Of a stretch of 64,000 nucleotides of DNA, positions 45,989 to 53,949 are shown piece after piece. Each line of letters begins with the position of its first letter. The first letter of the stretch is position 1. The notes under the pieces were generated by a model that saw only the letters and a program-made list of their open reading frames with translations, made no database searches and was not told where the DNA came from. Made by a program: the position numbers and the translations under genes. The stretch is from Sulfitobacter sp043557345 (GTDB taxonomy: Bacteria > Pseudomonadota > Alphaproteobacteria > Rhodobacterales > Rhodobacteraceae). Location of the stretch: NCBI RefSeq assembly GCF_043557345.1, contig NZ_JBIFFV010000002.1, positions 248,001 to 312,000 on the forward strand, in the 5' to 3' direction.

Positions 45989-46201
45989 TCAGCGTTTGCG
46001 GGCGTCCAGTTCGGCGTTGAACAGGCGCAGCCGCGCGGTCAGGTTTTCCTCGTTCATGACCGAGTTGAAATTCTCGAACAGGAACGACAGCGCTTCCCCC
46101 TCATCGAGACCTGCGTCGGTGCTGAACTTCTTCAGCCTGCGGTAGCCTTCCTCGGTCATGGCGACGGGGAAGCGGCGGGTCAGGCGGAAGCGTTTGGGCA
46201 T
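45989..46201 (-). CDS. 70-aa ribbon-helix-helix-like small protein
   Basis: Small basic protein between the two acyl-CoA dehydrogenase genes (23 bp before one, 48 bp after the other). The pattern RFPVAMTEEGYRRLKKF, then a glycine turn and a second helix (DEGEALSFLFENF), fits the strand-helix-helix of Arc/MetJ/CopG DNA-binding proteins. It may instead be a structural partner of the dehydrogenases. GGAGAG precedes the ATG. Function not established. Confidence 0.65.
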   Translation of the reverse strand: MPKRFRLTRRFPVAMTEEGYRRLKKFSTDAGLDEGEALSFLFENFNSVMNEENLTARLRLFNAELDARKR

Positions 46202-46249
46202 GGTCTCTCCGGGTGTTGGGCAGGGTGGGGGCGTGCCCCACCCCCCGTT

Positions 46250-48031
46250 TTAGAAGTTTGCGGCCTCCAGCGCCATGACCGTATCAGCGCCCGATTGGAT
46301 GCGTGTCAGATGCAGGGCCGTGGCGGGCAGTTGGCGCGCCATATAGTAACGGCCGGTGGCGAGCTTGGTCTCGTAGAAGGTGGCGTCGCCGCTGCCGTTC
46401 TTCAATGCTTCTTTCGCCGCCAGGCCCATCTTGGCCCACATCAGGCCGAGGCAGACATGGCCGAACATATGCATGAAGTCATTGGACCCGGCGAGCGCAT
46501 TGTTGGGGTTCTTCATGCCGTTCTGCATGAAGTACATGCCCGCCGATTGCAGATCCTTGCTGGCCGCCTTCAGCGGCTCAAGGAAGGCCGCGTCGAATTC
46601 GGCATCCTGACCTGCGTTCTCTTTGATGAAGCCTTTCACGAGGTCGAAGAAAGCCATGACGTGCTTGCCGCCGTCCTGCGCCAGTTTGCGGCCCACGAGG
46701 TCAAGCGCCTGCACGCCGTTGGCCCCTTCGTAGATCTGCGCGATGCGGGCGTCACGGGTGAATTGGGACATGCCCCATTCCTCGATATAGCCGTGGCCGC
46801 CATAGACCTGCTGGGCCTTCACGGTCATGTCGTAGCCCTGGTCGGTCAGGAAGCCCTTGATGACCGGGGTAAGCAGCGACACGAGGCCGTCGGCGTCCTT
46901 ATCCTCGGCGCGGTGCGCGGCGTCGATCATCGTGGCCCCCCAGAGGATGAAGGCACGGGCGGCTTCGACAAAGCTTTTCTGATCCATCAGCGAACGACGG
47001 ATGTCGGGGTGCACGATCAGCGGGTCGGCGGGTTTTTCGGGGGCGACGGCACCGGTGACGGCACGGCCTTGCAGGCGGTCCTTGGCGTATTCGAGGGCGT
47101 TTTGATAGGCGACCTCGGCCTGGGCCAGACCCTGCATGCCAACGCCGACGCGGGCTTCGTTCATCATGGTGAACATGGCGCGCATGCCCTTGTGTTCGGT
47201 GCCCAAGAGATAGCCGGTGGCGCCGTCGTAGTTCATCACGCAGGTCGAGTTGCCGTGGATGCCCATCTTCTCTTCGATGGAGCCGACGGAGACGCCGTTG
47301 CGCTCCCCCAAAGACCCGTCTTCATTGACCATGAACTTGGGCACGATGAAGAGCGACACGCCCTTGATGCCCTCGGGCCCGCCTTCGATCTTGGCCAGCA
47401 CGAGGTGGATGATGTTGTCGGCCATGTCATGCTCGCCCGAGGAGATGAAGATCTTCTGGCCAGAGATCTTGTAGCTGCCGTCGTCCTGCGGCGCGGCCTT
47501 GGTGCGCATCAGGCCCAGATCGGTGCCGCAGTGCGGCTCGGTCAGGTTCATGGTGCCGGTCCATTCGCAGGAGACCATCTTGGGCAGATAGGTGTCTTTT
47601 TGCGCATCGGTGCCATGAGCGAGGATCGCCGAGGCCGCGCCATGGGTCAGGCCTTGGTACATGGTGAAGGCTTGGTTCGCGGCGGAGAACATCTCGCCCA
47701 CGGCGGTGCCGAGGACGTAGGGCATGTTCTGCCCGCCATAGGCTTCGGGCATGTCGAGGCCGGTCCAGCCGCCTTCCTTTACCTTTTCAAAGGCTTCCTT
47801 GAAACCCTTGGGCGTATAGACGACGCCGTTTTCCAAACGGCAGCCTTCCTTGTCGCCCACGACGTTCAGCGGGGCGAGCACTTCGGAGGTGAGCTTGCCT
47901 GCCTCTTCGAGGATGGCAGAGGTGAAATCAGGCTCCAGCTCATCATAGCCGGGGGTCTTGCTTTCGGTCACCTTCAGCACGTCGTGCAGAACGAATTGCA
48001 GGTCTTTGGTGGGGGCTGTGTAACTGGGCAT
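46250..48031 (-). CDS. acyl-CoA dehydrogenase, long FadE/DmdC-like form
   Basis: 593-aa acyl-CoA dehydrogenase with an extra N-terminal segment (begins MPSYTAPTKDLQFVLHDV) and an extra C-terminal helical domain (about residues 470-593). The FAD/substrate core has MNLTEPHCGTDLGLM near 160, GQKIFISSGEHD near 193, and VYGGHGYIEEWGMSQFTRD near 425. The architecture is that of the roseobacter group that includes DmdC (methylmercaptopropionyl-CoA dehydrogenase), and of long-chain FadE-like enzymes. No dmdD-type hydratase is nearby, so fatty acyl-CoA is the safer reading. Confidence 0.9.
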   Translation of the reverse strand: MPSYTAPTKDLQFVLHDVLKVTESKTPGYDELEPDFTSAILEEAGKLTSEVLAPLNVVGDKEGCRLENGVVYTPKGFKEAFEKVKEGGWTGLDMPEAYGGQNMPYVLGTAVGEMFSAANQAFTMYQGLTHGAASAILAHGTDAQKDTYLPKMVSCEWTGTMNLTEPHCGTDLGLMRTKAAPQDDGSYKISGQKIFISSGEHDMADNIIHLVLAKIEGGPEGIKGVSLFIVPKFMVNEDGSLGERNGVSVGSIEEKMGIHGNSTCVMNYDGATGYLLGTEHKGMRAMFTMMNEARVGVGMQGLAQAEVAYQNALEYAKDRLQGRAVTGAVAPEKPADPLIVHPDIRRSLMDQKSFVEAARAFILWGATMIDAAHRAEDKDADGLVSLLTPVIKGFLTDQGYDMTVKAQQVYGGHGYIEEWGMSQFTRDARIAQIYEGANGVQALDLVGRKLAQDGGKHVMAFFDLVKGFIKENAGQDAEFDAAFLEPLKAASKDLQSAGMYFMQNGMKNPNNALAGSNDFMHMFGHVCLGLMWAKMGLAAKEALKNGSGDATFYETKLATGRYYMARQLPATALHLTRIQSGADTVMALEAANF

Positions 48032-48083
48032 CTTTGCTCTCCGGGTCGTCTTTTTATGGATGTAAGCGGCGGCGTCGCCGGGG

Positions 48084-48485
48084 TTATTCGGCGGCGCGGC
48101 GGGGTTGGTTCATGGAGGCGATCATCTTTTCCCCCCATTTCAACTGGTCCTTGAGGTCTTCGATGGCCTCGTTCAGCTCTTCGCGGCGCGACTCGAGGTC
48201 GGCCAGACGGGCGCGGGCGATCTCATAGGCTGCGGCGATCTGCGTCTGCTGCTGGTCGCCCATATGATAAAGGTCGAGCAGCTGGCGGATCTCTTCGAGG
48301 CTAAAACCAAAGCGTTTGCCACGCAGAATCAGCTTGAGCCGAGCGCGGTCGCTTTTGGTGAAAAGGCGTTTCTGGCCCTCGCGCAACGGGAAGAGCAGCT
48401 CTTTCGCTTCGTAGAACCGCAGGGTGCGGGGGGTTACTTCGAAAGCGTCGCACATCTGGCGAATGGTCAGCGTGTCAGCAGTCAT
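48084..48485 (-). CDS. MerR-family regulator at the head of the beta-oxidation operon
   Basis: 133-aa MerR protein. The winged HTH covers about residues 5-75 (TIRQMCDAFEVTPRTLRFYEAKEL, then RLFTKSDRARLKLILRGKRFGFSLEEI) and a C-terminal dimerisation helix runs from about 80 to 125. It resembles LiuR-type regulators of acyl-CoA catabolism rather than metal sensors (no C-terminal cysteines). It lies 52 bp upstream of the long acyl-CoA dehydrogenase on the same strand, so it probably regulates its own operon. GGAGAG precedes the ATG at 48485. A paralogue lies at 49766-50146. Confidence 0.88.
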   Translation of the reverse strand: MTADTLTIRQMCDAFEVTPRTLRFYEAKELLFPLREGQKRLFTKSDRARLKLILRGKRFGFSLEEIRQLLDLYHMGDQQQTQIAAAYEIARARLADLESRREELNEAIEDLKDQLKWGEKMIASMNQPRRAAE

Positions 48486-48551
48486 CTCATCACTCTCCAA
48501 TCGTCGTTTTATGACTTCAGTTGGGGGCTGGCCCCTCTGATACAATGGGAG

Positions 48552-48587
48552 TTGACGTTGACGTAAGTGATACGTTGCGTCACTTTA
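48552..48587. promoter_or_regulatory. candidate MerR operator between merR and luxR
   Basis: Two dyads in tandem. TTGACGT-TG-ACGTAAG (48552-48567) is an imperfect inverted repeat like those bound by LiuR-type MerR regulators of fatty and branched-chain acid catabolism. It overlaps AAGTGA-N9-TCACTT (48565-48585). The site is about 70 bp upstream of the merR start and may control both divergent genes. Inferred from sequence. Confidence 0.45.
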
Positions 48588-48670
48588 TGCGCAGGGGAAT
48601 TTCATTTAGGTTTGAAAGGCTGGCGGGCGTGCGCCGCCCCCATAGCGCTGGGCATCAGAACGGGTGGGAG

Positions 48671-49432
48671 ATGGCAAACCTCGATCAAAGCGGGCCGACG
48701 ACGCTGGACGCGCTGGTCCACTGTGCGCAGAACGCCACAAGTGCGGCGGGCATTCTGGCCTGCGGTCTTGGCTACTATCAGCGGCTTGGAATTGATCTGG
48801 TCAGCTATCATGGCGACAGCCCCGGCGCGCCCGCGATCCTTTATAAGTTCGACGGTACGGGCACGGTGGGGGCGCAGTGGCATTCGCAATTCCTGGATGT
48901 GGAGAAACTGCGCGAAAGCCCGGTCGAGGCGCTGGCCCGGCAGCAGGTGATGCCGATCTACTGGTCCGATGTGGCCCGCACGGCGCGGCTGACTGCTGCG
49001 GAAGACCACTATATGAAAGGGTTGATGCGGCGTTATCCGAATGACGGCGTGTCGCTCAGGGTGCATGGCCCGGGCGGGGATTCCGCCGTGGTGGGGCTGG
49101 GCTTTGCCGCGAAACAGGCGCGGCTGTCCCCGGGGGAGCTGTATAAGCTTCTCAGCGCCGCACAAATCGCGCATCTGCGCTATTGCGCCTTGGCCGAAAG
49201 CCAATCGCCGCGTGATTTCGGCCTGTCCCCGCGCGAGGTCGAGGTGTTGGAGTGGATTGCCACGGGCAAGAGCAACGGGGTCATTGCCGAGATCCTTGGG
49301 ATTTCGCCTCATACGGTCGATACGATCGTGCGGCGGATTTTCTCCAAACTTGACGTGAACGACCGCACCACTGCGGCCATTCGCGGGCTCGGCGCGGGGC
49401 TGCTGCGCCGCCCGAAAGAGGGCGCGCCCTAG
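48671..49432 (+). CDS. LuxR-family regulator (solo, autoinducer-binding-like)
   Basis: 253-aa protein. The C-terminal GerE-type HTH is clear (about residues 185-245, LSPREVEVLEWIATGKSN through ISPHTVDTIVRRIFSKL). The N-terminal 165 residues have the size of an autoinducer-binding domain and contain YYQRLGIDLVSYHGD and PIYWSD segments, but the match is not strong. No luxI is in the window. I start it at 48671, since the upstream frame overlaps the operator region; other starts are possible. Confidence 0.8.
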   Translation: MANLDQSGPTTLDALVHCAQNATSAAGILACGLGYYQRLGIDLVSYHGDSPGAPAILYKFDGTGTVGAQWHSQFLDVEKLRESPVEALARQQVMPIYWSDVARTARLTAAEDHYMKGLMRRYPNDGVSLRVHGPGGDSAVVGLGFAAKQARLSPGELYKLLSAAQIAHLRYCALAESQSPRDFGLSPREVEVLEWIATGKSNGVIAEILGISPHTVDTIVRRIFSKLDVNDRTTAAIRGLGAGLLRRPKEGAP

Positions 49433-49451
49433 CGCAAGGTTGACCTTGCGT
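49432..49451. promoter_or_regulatory. 20-bp palindrome downstream of the luxR gene
   Basis: CGCAAGGT (49433-49440) and its exact inverse ACCTTGCG (49443-49450) are separated by 2 bp. Size and symmetry are those of lux-box-type operators. It overlaps the luxR stop region and lies 80 bp before the 74-aa gene. A hairpin terminator without T-run is the alternative. Confidence 0.4.
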
Positions 49452-49531
49452 CGTTGTGGCGTGACTGCGTGACATGACCCCATGTCCTGGGCGCTATAGG
49501 TGCGGGCGCTCGACCTAAAGAGGCACGAGGC

Positions 49532-49756
49532 ATGTCAGAAAAACCAGAGCAGGCAGGTAGCGGAGCCGAAAACGGTTGCGTGAATGAGACACGCGCGCGC
49601 GTGGTGGCCGAGCTGAAAGGCGCGTCCGAGACCATTGAAAACGCCGCATTCGATCTGGCCGGAGACGTAAGCGCGGATGTGGTGTCCGATCTCATCCGCA
49701 TCACGGCGGACCTGCAGATGCTGATCGCGCAATTGGCGCAGCGCAACAGCCGCTGA
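49532..49756 (+). CDS. 74-aa acidic small protein, function unknown
   Basis: Begins MSEKPEQAGSGAENG, then a predicted long helix (about residues 18-72, with TRARVVAELKGASETIENAA and DLIRITADLQMLIAQLAQ). No cysteine cluster, signal or membrane segment. Support is moderate: GAGGC precedes the ATG, codon use matches the neighbours, and no gene fits better on either strand. It could be a target of the adjacent LuxR-type regulator. Confidence 0.5.
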   Translation: MSEKPEQAGSGAENGCVNETRARVVAELKGASETIENAAFDLAGDVSADVVSDLIRITADLQMLIAQLAQRNSR

Positions 49757-49765
49757 GCCCGGCGC

Positions 49766-50146
49766 TTAGCCCTTGTCTAAGGCGATGGCCGCGGCGGTGT
49801 CATCGCGCAGCTTTTGCAATTCCGCCATGGCTTCGTCCAGCTGGCGGCGCTGCTCGGCCAGCTCTTCCAATTGACCATCGGCCATGGTGACCCAAGCGCG
49901 CATCTGCGCCTCGGTCCCCTCTTTTTCGTAGATCAGCAGCCACTGGCGGATGTCCTCCAGCGCGAAGCCGAACTTGCGGCCCCGCAGGATCAGCTTCATC
50001 CGCGCCCGTTCGCGCGGGCCATAGAAACGCGAGCGCCCCTCACGGTGCGGTTGCAGCAATTCGATATACTCGTAATAGCGCAACGTGCGTGGCGTCACGT
50101 CAAATGCCGCGCACATCTCTTTGAAAGTCAGGCGTTCATCGTCCAA
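49766..50146 (-). CDS. second MerR-family regulator
   Basis: 126-aa paralogue of the regulator at 48084-48485: MCAAFDVTPRTLRYYEYIEL, then RMKLILRGRKFGFALEDI, then a C-terminal helix. No metal-ligand cysteines. I place the start at the TTG at 50146, which has AGGGAG 7 bp upstream; the GTG at 50179 lacks a ribosome site. It is divergent from two hotdog thioesterase genes, its likely targets. Confidence 0.82.
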   Translation of the reverse strand: MDDERLTFKEMCAAFDVTPRTLRYYEYIELLQPHREGRSRFYGPRERARMKLILRGRKFGFALEDIRQWLLIYEKEGTEAQMRAWVTMADGQLEELAEQRRQLDEAMAELQKLRDDTAAAIALDKG

Positions 50147-50264
50147 AGCATCTTCTCCCTTCCGGCAAACTATGGTCACGCGCGGGGATGCGCAACAGGC
50201 GGTCTTGCCCTTTGGCTATCTCGCCCTGATAAAGGACGAAACCAGAGGCAGAGGGTTGGGTTGC

Positions 50265-50687
50265 ATGTCCGACAAATTAAAGCTGGCGCGACAGTTCATT
50301 CAGGCGCTGCCCCATTCCATGGCACTGGGGATGGAGTTGCAGGAGTTGGGCGATGGCTCTGCCGTGATCACCATGCCCTATGACGAAAAGCTGATCGGTG
50401 ACCCGCAGACCGGGGTGATCAGCGGCGGGGCGGTCTCGGCGCTGATGGACACCTGCTGCGGGGCTGCGGTGATGAGCCACCCCAGCAACCCGGCGGCCAC
50501 TGCCACAATGGATCTCAGAATCGAATATCTGCGCGCGGCCACACCGGGGCAGACGATCATAACCCGCGCGACCTGCTATCACGTCACCCGTTCGGTCGCC
50601 TTCGTGCGGGCCACGACGACGGATGAGGACGCCGACAACCTTGTCGCCACGGCGACCGGCACTTTCACCGTGGAGGGGCACACATGA
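50265..50687 (+). CDS. PaaI-family hotdog thioesterase
   Basis: 140-aa acyl-CoA thioesterase-like protein with the hotdog fold. The helix-strand signature GVISGGAVSALMDTCCGAAV lies near residues 50-69, and RIEYLRAATPG follows near 86-96. Such enzymes release CoA from aryl- or short acyl-CoA. It is coupled to the next gene by a 4-bp ATGA overlap and divergent from the second merR. Confidence 0.9.
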   Translation: MSDKLKLARQFIQALPHSMALGMELQELGDGSAVITMPYDEKLIGDPQTGVISGGAVSALMDTCCGAAVMSHPSNPAATATMDLRIEYLRAATPGQTIITRATCYHVTRSVAFVRATTTDEDADNLVATATGTFTVEGHT

Positions 50688-51196
50688 CCACACGTCGCAA
50701 GCCGGAGCCGGTTCAGGTCATCAAGCAACGCCGCGACGGGGTGCTGCGCGCCATGGTCGAGGGCGTGCCCTATATCCGCTTTCTGGGCATCGAGTTCGAG
50801 CGCCGTGGCGATGAGCTGACCGGCATCATGCCCTTTTCCGAGCAGCTGATCGGCAACCCGATCCTGCCCGCTCTGCATGGCGGGGCCACGGCGGCCTTTC
50901 TTGAGGCGACCGCGATCATCACCCTCAGTTGGGGGCTGATCTGGGAGGACATGGAAAGCGGCGCGCTCGATCTGGACAATCTGGATGCCGACCATCTGCC
51001 CCGGCTGCCCAAGACGATCGATTTCACCGTCGATTACCTGCGGTCGGGCCTGCCGCGCGATGCCTATGCGCGGGCGCGGATCAACCGCTCGGGGCGGCGC
51101 TATGCCAGCGTCCATGTCGAGGCATGGCAGGACAACCGCAGCCGTATTTTCGCGCAGGCCACGGGCCATTTCCTGATGCCGCAACGGCGTGGCTGA
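50684..51196 (+). CDS. second PaaI-family hotdog thioesterase
   Basis: 170-aa hotdog protein. It has LPALHGGATAAFLEATAIITLS near residues 60-81 and TIDFTVDYLRSGLPRDAYARA near 111-131. Distinct from its neighbour in sequence, so probably an old duplication or a hetero-oligomer partner. It overlaps the upstream thioesterase by 4 bp and the MATE gene by 8 bp, forming one translational unit. Confidence 0.88.
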   Translation: MTTRRKPEPVQVIKQRRDGVLRAMVEGVPYIRFLGIEFERRGDELTGIMPFSEQLIGNPILPALHGGATAAFLEATAIITLSWGLIWEDMESGALDLDNLDADHLPRLPKTIDFTVDYLRSGLPRDAYARARINRSGRRYASVHVEAWQDNRSRIFAQATGHFLMPQRRG

Positions 51197-52571
51197 GCCG
51201 CAATCAGAGACCGAGCCGCTGACCGACGCAGAGGTGCGCGCGGTTGAGCGTGGCACGCTGGCGGCGCGTGATGTGGTGACCCACCGCCGCGTGCTCAAGA
51301 TCGCGGTTCCCATTGTCATCTCCAACGCCACCGTGCCGATCCTCGGGGCGGTCGATACCGGCGTGGTGGGGCAGATGGGCGCTGCCGCCCCCATTGGCGC
51401 GGTGGGGCTGGGGGCGATCATCCTCTCGGCGCTCTACTGGATTTTCGGCTTTCTGCGGATGGGCACCGTGGGCCTCACCGCGCAGGCGGCGGGCAATGGC
51501 GAAGAGGGCGAGGTCGCCGCACTGCTGACGCGCGGGCTTTTGATCGGCGCAGGCGCGGGGCTGGCTTTGATGGCGCTGCAATGGCCGCTTTTCTGGGCCG
51601 CGTTCCAAATCGCCCCCGGATCGCCCGAGGTCGAGGGGCTGGCGCGGCAATATATGGCAATCCGCATCTGGTCTGCGCCTGCCGCGATCTCGATCTATGC
51701 GATCACCGGCTGGCTCATCGCGCAGGAGCGCAGCCGCGCCGTGCTGGTCTTGCAGGTCTGGATGAACGGGCTGAACATCCTGCTGGATCTGTGGTTCGTG
51801 CTGGGTCTCGGCTGGGGCGTGGAGGGCGTGGCCATCGCCACCTTCCTTGCGGAATGGAGCGGGGCGGCCTTGGGCCTGTGGTTCTGCCGCGCGGCTTTCG
51901 CGGGGGTGGCCTGGCGCGATTGGGCGCAGGTCTTTGACGGGCCGCGCTGGACGCGCATGATGCAGGTGAACACCGATATCCTGATTCGCTCGCTTCTGTT
52001 GCAGGCGATCTTTGTCTCCTTCCTCTTTATGGGGTCGGGCCTGGGCGATGTGACCTTGGCGGCCAATCAGGTGCTGCTGCAATTCCTGATGATCACCTCC
52101 TACGGGCTGGACGGTTTCGCCTTCGCCGCCGAGGCGATCATTGGCCGGGCCTACGGCGCGGGGCAGCGCGATGTCCTGCGGCGCGGGGCGGTGCTGACCT
52201 CCGCTTGGGCGCTGTTGGTCAGCCTGCTGTTGGCGGTGGTCTTTGCCGTCAGCGGCGGCGCGATTATCGACCTGATGGCCAAGGCCCCGCAGGTGCAAGA
52301 CCTCGCCCGGGTCTATCTGCCCTATATGATCGCGGCGCCGCTGCTGGGCTGTGCGGCCTATATGTTCGACGGTATCTTCATCGGCGCCACGCGGTCGCGC
52401 GACATGCGCAATATGATGCTGGTGTCGTTTCTGATCTATGCCGTGACCGCACTGGCTCTAGTGCCAAGCCTGGGCAATCACGGGCTTTGGATATCGCTTC
52501 TGGTGTCCTTCGTGGTGCGCGGCATCACGCTGGCGCTGCGCTACCCGGCCTTGGAACGCGCGGCGGGCTAG
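51189..52571 (+). CDS. MATE-family efflux transporter (DinF type)
   Basis: 460-aa inner-membrane protein with about twelve hydrophobic segments in two six-helix halves. Family features include IVISNATVPILGAVDTGVVG near residues 42-61 and LDGFAFAAEAIIGRAYGAG near 311-329. It exports small organic molecules with H+ or Na+. It starts with GTG at 51189 inside the preceding thioesterase, so it may export an acid freed by those enzymes (inference). Confidence 0.9.
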   Translation: MAEPQSETEPLTDAEVRAVERGTLAARDVVTHRRVLKIAVPIVISNATVPILGAVDTGVVGQMGAAAPIGAVGLGAIILSALYWIFGFLRMGTVGLTAQAAGNGEEGEVAALLTRGLLIGAGAGLALMALQWPLFWAAFQIAPGSPEVEGLARQYMAIRIWSAPAAISIYAITGWLIAQERSRAVLVLQVWMNGLNILLDLWFVLGLGWGVEGVAIATFLAEWSGAALGLWFCRAAFAGVAWRDWAQVFDGPRWTRMMQVNTDILIRSLLLQAIFVSFLFMGSGLGDVTLAANQVLLQFLMITSYGLDGFAFAAEAIIGRAYGAGQRDVLRRGAVLTSAWALLVSLLLAVVFAVSGGAIIDLMAKAPQVQDLARVYLPYMIAAPLLGCAAYMFDGIFIGATRSRDMRNMMLVSFLIYAVTALALVPSLGNHGLWISLLVSFVVRGITLALRYPALERAAG

Positions 52572-52909
52572 AGCAGCGCCTGTACCGCTTCGGGCGGGCG
52601 GCCGATCACGGCGCGGCCATTGGCAAAAGCGATGGGGCGTTCGATCAGGATCGGATGGGCCGCCATCGCGTCGATCAGCGTCTCTTCGGGGCTGTCTTTG
52701 CGGAGACCCAATTCTTTGAACAGCGTCTCGCCCGTCCGCATCATCTCGATCACGGGCAGGTCAAGGGCATCACGGGCGGCGATGATCTCATCCCGTGTCG
52801 GCGCGTCTTCGAGGTAGCGGCGAAGGGTGACCTTCCCCCCGCCTGCTTCGATCAGGGCCAGCGCCTGCCGCGATTTCGAACAGCGCGGGTTGTGCCATAG
52901 GGTGATCAT
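52568..52909 (-). CDS. arsC: ArsC-family arsenate reductase-like protein
   Basis: 113-aa glutaredoxin-coupled arsenate reductase family member. The catalytic Cys10 is in WHNPRCSKSR, the central ETLFKEL segment is near 62, and the C-terminal RPIAFANGRAVIGRPPE near 91. No ars regulator or pump is nearby, so it could be a YffB/Spx-like relative with another role. The ATG at 52909 is fixed by a 4-bp ATGA overlap with pyrD, in preference to the TTG 6 bp upstream. Confidence 0.82.
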   Translation of the reverse strand: MITLWHNPRCSKSRQALALIEAGGGKVTLRRYLEDAPTRDEIIAARDALDLPVIEMMRTGETLFKELGLRKDSPEETLIDAMAAHPILIERPIAFANGRAVIGRPPEAVQALL

Positions 52910-53949
52910 AGCCAATCCTCGCGTTTGCTGCCCACGGCCTCGGCCACGTTGGCGAAACCATCGCGGGCCAAGAGCGCATCCAGCCCGGTGGTGATCTCTC
53001 GCACCAGTCCGAGACCACCGAAGACCAGCGCGGTGTAGAGTTGCAGGGCCGAGGCCCCGGCGCAGATCTTGGCATAGGCGGTCTGCGCGTCCGACACCCC
53101 GCCGACGCCGATCAGCGGAATATCCGTCAGCCCCGCCAGCCGCGCCAAGACGCGGGTCGAACGTTCGAACAGCGGCGCACCGGACAGGCCACCCGCCTCG
53201 CCCGCATGGGCGCTGGCAAGGCCGGTCCGGTCGAGGGTGGTATTGGTCGCGATGATGGCAGCAACGCCCGAATTTTGGGCAACCTCGGCCACATCCTCAA
53301 TCTCGGCCTCGCTGAGATCGGGGGCGATTTTCAGGAAAACCGGCGTGGCGCCGCGCACGTCCATCACCCCTTCGAGCAGGGCCGAGAGCGCCGCTTTGCC
53401 CTGAAGGTCGCGCAGCTTCTCGGTATTGGGGGAGGAGACATTGACCGTCGCGAAATCGACGTGATTGCGCGCGGCGGTCATCACGCGGGCAAAGTCGGCG
53501 GCGCGGTCCTTGCTGGTCTTGTTCGCGCCGAGGTTCAGCCCCACCGGCACCCCCGCACCCCGGCGCGAAAGCCGGGCGCAGATCGCCTCCATCCCCTCAT
53601 TATTAAAGCCGAAACGGTTGATCGCGGCGCGGTCCTCGGTCAGGCGAAACAGGCGCGGGCGCGGATTGCCGGGCTGGGGCAGGGGCGTGGCAGCCCCCAC
53701 TTCGACAAAGCCGAAACCGGCGCGGGAGAGGGGGGCGATCGCGGTGGCGTTCTTGTCAAACCCCGCCGCCAGCCCGACAGGGTTCGGCAGGTCCAGCCCC
53801 GCAAGCGTGGTGTGCAGCCGCGCCGAAGTCTGCGGCCCCGGCGCGGGCGCAAGCCCCGCCCGCAGCGCGCGGATCGCCAGTGCATGGGCCGCTTCGGGAT
53901 CGACCCGGTGCAGCGCCCGCAGGCCCAGCCTTTCCAAGAGCGGCATCAT
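52906..53949 (-). CDS. pyrD: dihydroorotate dehydrogenase, quinone-dependent (class 2)
   Basis: 347-aa membrane-associated flavoenzyme that oxidises dihydroorotate to orotate and reduces ubiquinone. It has an N-terminal hydrophobic/helical extension (about residues 1-40) typical of class 2, GLAAGFDKNA near 59-68, and the catalytic Ser in NVSSPNTEKLRDLQ near 175. IGVGGVSDAQTAYAKICAGAS near 296-316 binds FMN phosphate. It overlaps DUF952 upstream and arsC downstream by 4 bp each. Confidence 0.95.
   Translation of the reverse strand: MMPLLERLGLRALHRVDPEAAHALAIRALRAGLAPAPGPQTSARLHTTLAGLDLPNPVGLAAGFDKNATAIAPLSRAGFGFVEVGAATPLPQPGNPRPRLFRLTEDRAAINRFGFNNEGMEAICARLSRRGAGVPVGLNLGANKTSKDRAADFARVMTAARNHVDFATVNVSSPNTEKLRDLQGKAALSALLEGVMDVRGATPVFLKIAPDLSEAEIEDVAEVAQNSGVAAIIATNTTLDRTGLASAHAGEAGGLSGAPLFERSTRVLARLAGLTDIPLIGVGGVSDAQTAYAKICAGASALQLYTALVFGGLGLVREITTGLDALLARDGFANVAEAVGSKREDWL

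Noticed and set aside
46250..48031. Firm assignment of the long acyl-CoA dehydrogenase as DmdC
   Set aside because: The architecture is shared by several roseobacter paralogues, and no dmdB/dmdD partner is adjacent, so a DMSP role cannot be claimed from the window.
45950..48154. 734-aa rightward open frame opposite the acyl-CoA dehydrogenase genes
   Set aside because: Antisense shadow with Gly/His/Val-rich low-information sequence; the leftward genes carry all family motifs.
48671..49432. Complete quorum-sensing pair
   Set aside because: No LuxI-type synthase is found on either strand in the flanking genes; treated as a solo regulator.
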